This document shows, piece by piece, positions 8,407-15,200 of a stretch of DNA of 16,674 nucleotides. Within the stretch, counting starts at the first letter, position 1. Each line of letters starts with the position of its first letter. A program made the position numbers and the translations under genes. The notes beneath the pieces were generated by a model. That model did not search any database and was not told where the DNA came from. It was given only the letters and a program-made list of their open reading frames with translations. Source of the DNA: Gammaproteobacteria bacterium (GTDB taxonomy: Bacteria > Pseudomonadota > Gammaproteobacteria > Arenicellales > Poriferihabitantaceae); contig JAHRAW010000053.1 of assembly GCA_020027415.1 (NCBI GenBank), positions 1-16,674 of the forward strand, in the 5' to 3' direction.

Positions 8407-8415
8407 ATTATACCA
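8407..8415 (-). promoter_or_regulatory. Extended -10 promoter for TMTC-like copy 1
   Basis: The minus strand reads TGGTATAAT: a consensus TATAAT (8412 to 8407) preceded by TGn. Transcription would start near 8400 and leave a 20-nt leader before ATG 8380. No good -35 is present, which is common for extended -10 promoters. The A-run/T-run block at about 8443-8462 falls at -43 to -62, the usual place of an UP element. Confidence 0.6.
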
Positions 8416-8474
8416 AGCCCTTTGCGCGGTGCAGGCACCCGCTTCAGAAAAATTTGTTTTCCTCGCAACACGGT

Positions 8475-8507
8475 GAACGATCTACGAACGCTCTGCGAAC
8501 GATTTGC
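8475..8507. repeat. Three tandem 11-bp repeats upstream of TMTC-like copy 1
   Basis: GAACGATCTAC (8475-8485), GAACGCTCTGC (8486-8496) and GAACGATTTGC (8497-8507) abut without spacers; GAACG is invariant and positions 7, 9 and 11 (T, T, C) are also fixed. The 11-bp period is about one helical turn, so identical bases face the same side of the DNA. They lie about 75-107 bp upstream of the predicted start site at 8400, which suits an activator array. The binding protein is unknown. Confidence 0.65.
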
Positions 8508-8558
8508 GCGCCGGCGTTTATCGGCAAACTGCGCAGCGCGGTAACCCATTGGAATGCG

Positions 8559-10397
8559 CTACTTGGCTGACTCTTCGCCCGCCGCGGCTTGCTGTTGCAA
8601 AACCAAGCGCAAGCCGTCGTGCGCCACGCCAAACTCCGGGGCAAGCGCCAACGCATCTTGGTACAACGCGATGCTCTCTGAATACCGTTTCTGCTTGGCG
8701 CGCAACGCCGCCAGATTGAGCATGCCATTTGGCTCGCGCGGTTGTAACTGAACCACAAACTGCAAGTGTTGCTCGGCGGCGTCCAGTTGCTGCCGTTGCA
8801 TCAGCGTCAGCCCCAAATTGGTATGCAACTTGGCATACCGCGGTCGCTTTTGCAGGGCAATGCGATACATTGCCAACGCCTCGTCCAAGCGCCCCTGCTG
8901 GCGATAGGCATTGCCTAAATTGTAATGCACGCTCAGCGCGGACGGATTGTGGGCGACGATGTGGCTAAAAAAAGCCGTCTCATTCTGATAGATGCCGGCT
9001 TGTCGCCAGCTCAGCGTTACTAACACCGCCAGCACCAATGCGCCGGCGGCGGCTTGCCAGGCGGCGTGCGGCATCCATCGGTGGTGGCGCCAGTGTTGCG
9101 CGCCGCGCGATAGCGCAGCGACCGTCAGCGCGAACACGCCGATGCCGCCTAAATACTGGAAGCGGTCGGCGACATACGCAAAGCGCATGTAGCCGTAATC
9201 CACCCAGCCGAGGGTCGGCGACAGCGCGATTATGAAGAACAAAGCCGCCGCGAGCGGCCCGCGACCAAACCGATGCCGCAGCGACCACAAGCCAACTAAC
9301 GCCGCGCCGACGGCGGCGACATAAACCCAGTGCTGCGGCGCGGCGGCATCCACCCCCCAGCGCGGGTAGATGACCGCCAAGTTGATGGGCAAAAGCAGTT
9401 TGCCGACATAAAAACACAGCGCCCGCGCGGCGATAATCATGCGGTCAAACAGCGAATAGGTGGACACGATGGTCTCGGTCAGCCGGGTCAACACCACATC
9501 GCCGAAGGCAATGCCCAGCCCCACCACCAACAACGGCAACACCCGCATACCATCGGCGCCGGTCACGCGCCCTTGTTTCCACCAGTGCCACAGCAACAGC
9601 GTCGCCGGCAAGGTGACCGCGATGGATTTGCTCAGCATGCCCACCACAAACCACGCCATTACCGCGGCATACTGCCAGCGCCGCCGTTGCTGCATGAAAT
9701 TGAGATAAGCGAACATCGCGGCGAGATAGCACAGCGTCGCCAATATATCCTTGCGCCCAATCACCCAAGCGACCGCCTCCACATGCATCGGATGCACCGC
9801 AAACAGCGCGGCGATGAACCAACTGCCCGGCACTTCCAGCCGCCGCAACAACCGCCATAGCAACAGCGTGACCGCGGCGTGCAATAACAAGTTGACCAGG
9901 TGATAGCCAAGCGGCGCCAAGCCCCACAGCGCATGCTCCAAATAAAATAGGCTATACAGCACCGGCCAGTAGTGCGCTTCATTGTGAATGGCGCCGGGCG
10001 CAAACCAAATATCCCATAGCCCGGCGAGGCTGCGAATTGCGGGCGTCTCCGCCCAGATTCCGTCATCCCACACCAACCCGCCGAACACCGCCGGAAAATA
10101 ACTGAGCGCAATCAGCGCGCAAAGCAATAGCCCGGCGAATGCGTTTGCGTTTGCGTTTGCATTTACATTTGAATTTTCATTTGCGTTCGCAGTTGCATTT
10201 AGTGCGGGCATAAACATCGATGAAAGCATGCGCCACGCGCGCCAACGATGCGTTGCGGTCGGGGTTGGGGAGGTCGCGGCGGAGGAGTGGGCGGTCGGTT
10301 GTCGGCTTGCTTGCGGCGACTTGCCGTTTCGTTGTACGGTGTTCGGCGCGCGCGTTTTCCCGGGCTGGCGGCGGTTATGTCTTTTTCGCTTTGCCAT
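8559..10397 (-). CDS. TMTC-like (DUF1736) GT-C membrane glycosyltransferase with C-terminal TPRs, copy 2
   Basis: Paralogue of the gene at 6491-8380, also a candidate polyprenyl-phosphate-mannose-dependent protein O-mannosyltransferase. From ATG 10397 it is 612 aa. Residues 1-66 are a basic, Pro/Ser-rich tail (MAKRKRHNRRQPGKTRA) and 67-86 an Asn-Ala repeat. WDD is at 110-112, HPMHVEAVAWVIGRKDIL at 202-219 and VADRFQYL at 409-416; all signature blocks of copy 1 are kept. About a dozen hydrophobic segments are followed by three to four TPR units from about 490 to the end. I chose ATG 10397 because it matches the basic N-terminus of copy 1. ATG 10430 is in frame and equally possible; a TTG at 10514 gives a longer, less likely form. 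Copies are conserved along the whole membrane domain but differ in tails and TPRs, so they may differ in acceptor choice. Confidence 0.86.
   Translation of the reverse strand: MAKRKRHNRRQPGKTRAPNTVQRNGKSPQASRQPTAHSSAATSPTPTATHRWRAWRMLSSMFMPALNATANANENSNVNANANANAFAGLLLCALIALSYFPAVFGGLVWDDGIWAETPAIRSLAGLWDIWFAPGAIHNEAHYWPVLYSLFYLEHALWGLAPLGYHLVNLLLHAAVTLLLWRLLRRLEVPGSWFIAALFAVHPMHVEAVAWVIGRKDILATLCYLAAMFAYLNFMQQRRRWQYAAVMAWFVVGMLSKSIAVTLPATLLLWHWWKQGRVTGADGMRVLPLLVVGLGIAFGDVVLTRLTETIVSTYSLFDRMIIAARALCFYVGKLLLPINLAVIYPRWGVDAAAPQHWVYVAAVGAALVGLWSLRHRFGRGPLAAALFFIIALSPTLGWVDYGYMRFAYVADRFQYLGGIGVFALTVAALSRGAQHWRHHRWMPHAAWQAAAGALVLAVLVTLSWRQAGIYQNETAFFSHIVAHNPSALSVHYNLGNAYRQQGRLDEALAMYRIALQKRPRYAKLHTNLGLTLMQRQQLDAAEQHLQFVVQLQPREPNGMLNLAALRAKQKRYSESIALYQDALALAPEFGVAHDGLRLVLQQQAAAGEESAK
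10140..10199. repeat. Ten-unit hexamer tract encoding an Asn-X repeat
   Basis: Sixty bases made of ten 6-bp units. In the coding (minus) direction each unit is AAY or AAT plus a second codon, giving Asn-Ala, Asn-Thr, Asn-Glu, Asn-Ser or Asn-Val pairs, with AACGCA units identical at the 3' end and more diverged ones 5'. It lies directly before the first membrane helix of TMTC-like copy 2 and is absent from copy 1. Changes in unit number would lengthen or shorten the tail without a frameshift. Confidence 0.85.
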
Positions 10398-10430
10398 TTT
10401 GCCATCGCCGGGTTCGGTTGGGTTTTTCAT

Positions 10431-10673
10431 CGGCGCCGACTCGCATGCTGCATGTTGCAAGGCGCGACGCCAAGATGATGCCAAGGAATGCGCTAAACTA
10501 CGCGTCGTCCTCAATCAATTCACTGTTGATTTTGTCGCCGTGCGCGCGGGGCGTATTAGTCTAGTTAGTTCATCTCAGTATACCCCAAACCGAATTACCG
10601 ACCGAATCGGCAATGGAGCGCATGGAGTGAAGGCCTTGTCAAACCAGCCGCCGCCGCGACCGAAAATAGCCCG
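10431..10673. promoter_or_regulatory. Divergent promoter region between TMTC-like copy 2 and manC
   Basis: This region must drive manC rightward and copy 2 leftward. Leftward, TATACT (10582 to 10577) is a good -10 with a weak TTCGGT -35 at 18 bp (10606 to 10601). Rightward, TTGTCG (10532-10537), a 16-bp spacer and TATTAG (10554-10559) form a moderate promoter; TATACC at 10579-10584 is an alternative -10. The GTATAC palindrome at 10578-10583 is shared by the left- and right-facing boxes. CCGAAT occurs twice (10590-10595, 10603-10608). No coding ORF is supported here. Confidence 0.35.
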
Positions 10674-12137
10674 ATGAAATTAGTTCCGGTAGTCATGTGC
10701 GGCGGTTCCGGCAACCGCTTATGGCCCCTCTCGCGCCATCACTATCCCAAGCAGTTCGCGCGATTGTTTGCGCAAGCCGGGCGGGAGACTTTGTTTCGTT
10801 GCGCTATGGATCGGGCGGCGCGTTGCGCTGAGCCTGAGCATAAGCAACGCATCATCGTGGTCTGCAACCACGCGCATCGGTTTTTCGTCGCCGACGGCTT
10901 GCGCGAAACGGAACGCGCCGCGTGCACCGTATTAGTGGAACCGCAGCAACGCAACACCGCGGCGGCGGCGACCCTTGCCGCGCTGGACGCGCGCCGCGAG
11001 TTCGGCGATGCGCTGCTGTTGCTGATGCCATCCGACCATAGGATTGCCGATGAAAACGGCTTGGCGCGCGCGGTCGCCGCCGCCCGCCCGGCCGCGCAGG
11101 ATAATCAAATTGTGGTTTTTGGCATTCCACCGACGCACGCGGAAACCCAGTATGGCTATATCCATATTGACGCCGCGGCGGCGGCGGATACCGCCGCCAA
11201 CCCCGCCTGCAAAGTGCTTGAGTTTTGCGAGAAACCCGACCAACAAACCGCCGCCGAATGGCTGGCGCGCGGGCATTGCTACTGGAACAGCGGCTTGTTC
11301 TTGGTGAAAGCCTCGGTGTATCTGCAAGCCATCGCCGCGTTTGAACCGGACATTGCGCACTGTTGCGAACAAGCGTATGCCAAGCGGGTTGACGATTTAG
11401 GCTTCACCTACGCGCACGCCGAGAGTTTTGCGCAGTGCCGCAATATCTCCATGGACTACGCCATCATGGAGCGCGCCGACAATTTGCGCTTAGTGCCGCT
11501 GCCGACCGACCTCGGCTGGAGCGATTTGGGCGATTGGAATCGCCTCGCCGAAGTGTTTGATATGGATGAAAACGACAACCGCGTGCAAGGCGAGGTCATG
11601 CTCAAAGATGCGGCGCGCAATATCGTGCTCGCCTACCAGCAAGGTCGGTTGGTCGGCGTGTTGGGGGTGGCGGATTGCATTGTCGCGGACACCGCCGATG
11701 CGGTGTTGGTCGCCTCTCGAAAACACGCGCACCAAATCAAAGATTTAGTCGCCGACATGCGCGCGCACCACCGCCAAGCGGACGCGCATCGCAAAGTGTT
11801 TCGCCCGTGGGGCTATTACGAGAGCCTCGCCAAAGATGAGAATTTTCAAGTCAAGCGAATCATGATTAAGCCCGGGCATGGGCTGTCCCTGCAAAAACAC
11901 CGCCACCGCTCCGAACATTGGGTGGTGGTGAAAGGCAAAGTGCAAGTCACGCGCGGCGATGAAGTATTCACCTTAGCCGCCAATCAATCCACCTACATTC
12001 CGGCGCAAGTGCAGCACCGACTGGAAAATATCTCGCGCGAAGCGGTGCGCTTAATAGAAGTGCAATGCGGCGATTATCTGGAAGAGGACGACATCATACG
12101 ACTGGATGACCGCTACGGCAGAACTACGCCGAAATGA
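10674..12137 (+). CDS. manC: Bifunctional mannose-1-phosphate guanylyltransferase / mannose-6-phosphate isomerase
   Basis: This type II enzyme makes GDP-mannose from mannose-1-phosphate and GTP and interconverts fructose-6-P and mannose-6-P; it acts in the cytoplasm. The 487 aa length is typical of the ManC/AlgA/XanB family. The pyrophosphorylase signature GGSGNRLWPLSRHHYPKQF is at 10-28, and FCEKP near 184-188 corresponds to the usual FVEKP. The C-terminal isomerase cupin (about 374-487) keeps RPWGYY and the metal-site motif QKHRHRSEHW at 407-416. The start is ATG 10674, with no Shine-Dalgarno. It is divergent from TMTC-like copy 2 and supplies the donor expected by the mannose synthase at 5207-6436. 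No phosphomannomutase gene lies in the window, so that step must be encoded elsewhere. Confidence 0.93.
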   Translation: MKLVPVVMCGGSGNRLWPLSRHHYPKQFARLFAQAGRETLFRCAMDRAARCAEPEHKQRIIVVCNHAHRFFVADGLRETERAACTVLVEPQQRNTAAAATLAALDARREFGDALLLLMPSDHRIADENGLARAVAAARPAAQDNQIVVFGIPPTHAETQYGYIHIDAAAAADTAANPACKVLEFCEKPDQQTAAEWLARGHCYWNSGLFLVKASVYLQAIAAFEPDIAHCCEQAYAKRVDDLGFTYAHAESFAQCRNISMDYAIMERADNLRLVPLPTDLGWSDLGDWNRLAEVFDMDENDNRVQGEVMLKDAARNIVLAYQQGRLVGVLGVADCIVADTADAVLVASRKHAHQIKDLVADMRAHHRQADAHRKVFRPWGYYESLAKDENFQVKRIMIKPGHGLSLQKHRHRSEHWVVVKGKVQVTRGDEVFTLAANQSTYIPAQVQHRLENISREAVRLIEVQCGDYLEEDDIIRLDDRYGRTTPK

Positions 12138-12145
12138 TGGGCGGT

Positions 12146-12164
12146 TGCCGTTCTTATAACGGCA
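12146..12164 (+). terminator. Hairpin after manC (weak terminator candidate)
   Basis: TGCCGTT (12146-12152) and AACGGCA (12158-12164) form a perfect 7-bp stem with a 5-nt loop, 8 nt after the manC stop. No T-run follows on the plus strand, so it is only a weak candidate for terminating manC; it may instead protect the 3' end. Confidence 0.3.
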
Positions 12165-12169
12165 CTCCC

Positions 12170-12202
12170 AAAAAAAAGCGCACTTCCCCCGAAGCACGCT
12201 TT
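12170..12202 (-). terminator. Intrinsic terminator of the autotransporter gene
   Basis: On the minus strand, AAAGCG / CGCTTT (12202-12197 with 12180-12175) and an inner CTTC-GGGG-GAAG stem are separated by a small symmetric internal loop and followed by a run of eight T (12177-12170). It begins 23 bp past the TAA at 12225-12227. This is a well-formed Rho-independent terminator for the minus-strand gene and may also slow manC read-through. Confidence 0.8.
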
Positions 12203-12224
12203 CCCCTTACCAGCACATTCCCGC

Positions 12225-15200
12225 TTAGAACCGCACCTCGCCTTTCAACAGGTAGACGTTATCGGTGGTAGTGGCTTGTTCACGTTGCTCGCCGCTGAGT
12301 TGTAGGCTCAGATTCTGATGCGCCCAGCGTAAGCCAATGCTGTATCGGTTACGGTCGGCTAAGGTCATCTCGCTGTATGGCGTCCACCGACCCGGCAACG
12401 CGCGCAACGATAAACCATAACCCAGTTGCGCTTTCATGCGCATCTGATATTCGCGGGCGGTAGCAGAATCGCTGTCGCTGGCGGAATCGGCAGCGGTGTC
12501 AAACCAGTTATGTTGCCACACCTTGTCGGTGTCGCTGGCGGCGCTGCCGTAGCCGGGCGATAATTCAAACGCCAAACCTTGTCCGTCTTTGCCGGTAACG
12601 ATGCGCACTAAGCCTTCAATGCCCCATTCGCGATAGTCGCTACGACCAACCAATGCGTGCAGGTTGCCGGATATAGTCAACCCGCGCGACGGCATCAATC
12701 GCGTCAAACTAACGCCCAACACCGCGCCGGTGCCGGTATCACCGTCGCCAGCATCATGGCGCACGCCGATTTCGGCGCTGGGTTGCACGCGGCTGCCATC
12801 GGCTAACTGGTTGTCTTGGCTAAATTGCAACACCGCGCGCGCTTGACTGCTGTCCAGCTCGGCTGCCGGCACCGACATGCTACTATCATCGCTGCCTTCC
12901 ACTTCCACGCGGCTGGTGGATAGGTTGACTTTGGCATGCACTTTGGTCTCATTGTTCTGCCACAGCATGCCGCTGCCGCCAACGCCGAGACTCTGCGTGC
13001 TGATATCGCTGAGGTCGGAATCAGTCTGTCCGGCTTCGGTCACTTCCACCTCGCCTTCGCCGTAGCCCACATTCGCCCATAAATCCACCGCGCCGAGACG
13101 CCAACCGAAATAGGGGCTGAGGCTGATTAGTTCCAACTCATACTCGCCGGCGTCGGTGGCGTCCGCTTCGGTGAACTCAAAATCGCCTTGATGCCATGAT
13201 AACGCCACGCCCAACAGGGCTTTTTCGCGCACTTTCGCATCTACGCCAATTTGCACGCTGAATAGGTCGCCTTGCCATCCGCTGATCTCCTCGCTCTCGC
13301 CGGATAGGCGGTTATAGTCGCCGCCGCCCCAGATGGCGGTGGATGACAAACCAAGACCGCTACCACCGCCGCCGTCTTTGGCGGATTTCAGCGGGATGAC
13401 GAAGTCGGAGTTGACTAACATTTTCTTCATATCCATGTCGCCGGCAATTAAGTCTTCGCCGTAGGTGGATAGCCAGCGCGTCATGGCAACGCTGTTGCCG
13501 TTGCCGTCGGCTGGCGCGCCATTCAGGTTGAATTGCTGTCCGCCGAAGTTCACGCTCGGGATGCTCTGCGCCGCCGCCGTAGCAGTGGCGGTGCGCGCGG
13601 CAATGGCGGCGGTGGTCTGCCCGGTAATCGCGGCGGCAATCTGCGGCAGAATTACTTGATCGGCAATCTCCGCGGCGCTGACTGGGGAGATGGTGACTTC
13701 CACCTCGGCGGTTGCCGTCTCCGCCCCCATACCGCCAAAGCCTTGGTCGGTGGCACTCAGCCGAAAGGTCAGCACCGGATCCGCTTGCCCGGGCATCAGT
13801 TCTATTTCGGGAACTACAAAGGTGACCGTCGCCTCGGTTGTTGAACTCAAAGTGATCTCCGGGTCAGGCGTCCGCGTCATCGGATCACTGGTCACCCTGC
13901 CAATTTGCTCCCAGAGCAAGGTTGGCGTCTGCCCTTCGGGATCGGTGGCGCTACCCGTTAGGGTAACCATCGTGCCGGGGCGAACCGTTGAGAGACTGGC
14001 GCTTGCGGTCATTATGGTCGGCGCATCGTTGGCGCCGATTTCAACGGTGATAATCACAGTTGCGGTGACTTCGCGGTTGGCTATGCCCTCAGCGCATTGG
14101 TCGGTGACCATCACTTGAAAAGTCCGCACTATATCCGCAGTAATTTGCGAATCCGCAGTGAAACCAGCGGTTGTAGCGTCTGCGTTGCGCAGTGCCACCA
14201 TCGGAGTGCCTGTGGTTTGCGTCCACGCATAAGTCAAATCGGCATCATCGCCGTCCGGGTCGCTCGCCATGGCGACTAAATTAACCTCTGCGCCCTCAGC
14301 AACCGAACGGTCGCCGCCGTCAATCGTCACCGTCGGCATCATATTCGTGGAAGGGCACACCGCACCGCTGGTTACGCGGCCCATCATGCCAGCAGTGCCG
14401 GTAGACCAAGCCGAAGTGCCGGCGCTGTTTTTGGTGCGCACTTGATAAAAGTACATCTTCTCAAGCCCAGTATCCAGGTCCGTATAGGTCTCCATGGCAA
14501 AAGGCACCGGAATGGTGGTCTGCGTACCCCCTTCGCCGACTAACATGACATAGGCGCTGTCGGCGGTCGGCATCGGCGCGCCAGCATCAACCAACGCGCG
14601 CCGTATCTCATAGACGGCGGCAGCCGTGGTGTCGCCGCCGTTGTCGGCACCACTCCAACTCAGCATGATGGCGTTGCTGCTGGCGACCATAGTCGCATTG
14701 ACCGCGGTCGGCGGTAGCGGTCCTTCGGCGCCGGTCATGAGCGTTACATCATCACCACTAAAATCGCCCTCATTGCCATCGGCGTTATCGTTATCCAAAC
14801 GCACCCGATAACTATATTCGGTAAATCGCATGGCAGGAACATTAACCATGGATTGTGCGCCGGCGGTATAGGTAAGGGTTTGTGACGTAGTCATGGGTGA
14901 ACCGCTGGGGTCGGCGATCGCCTCTATTACATAATTGGTCGGCGTCGCCAGCGTTCCGCGAGTCGTCTTAGACCGCCCCAAATTGTCCGGCTCATCCCAA
15001 CTCAGTTCCACCGTCATCGGAGAAGTCTCCATTACCATCAAATTAGTCGGCTGGCTGGCTTGCGAATTGCGCGCTTCGGCATACACCGCATCAGCATCGG
15101 GCGTCGGCTCACCGGAAATACCACCCGTGCCGCAGGCGCGAATGCGGTAGTGATAATCATTCAGCCGCGTGATATTGGTGTTATCCGTATACGAGATGTT

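Larger units (their letters stand above)
8381..8558. other. Regulatory spacer between the two TMTC-like genes
   Basis: This 178-bp spacer has no gene. It contains, in order upstream of copy 1 on the minus strand, three 11-bp tandem repeats (8475-8507), an A/T-rich stretch (about 8443-8462) at the place of an UP element, and an extended -10 box (8407-8415). It implies that copy 1 and the mannose synthase are expressed independently of copy 2. Confidence 0.55.

Noticed and set aside
10140..10199. On/off phase-variable switch
   Set aside because: The unit is 6 bp, a multiple of three, inside a reading frame, so changes in copy number cannot cause frameshifts.
10228..10677. Plus-strand 149-codon frame across the divergent region
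   Set aside because: It overlaps the 5' end of TMTC-like copy 2 antisense and the promoter region, and runs into manC; no domain or start signal supports it.
5207..12137. Locus as a capsule, O-antigen or exopolysaccharide cluster
   Set aside because: There is no flippase, polymerase, initiating phosphosugar transferase, chain-length regulator or export gene in the window, so a polysaccharide pathway is not supported, although ManC could also feed one encoded elsewhere.
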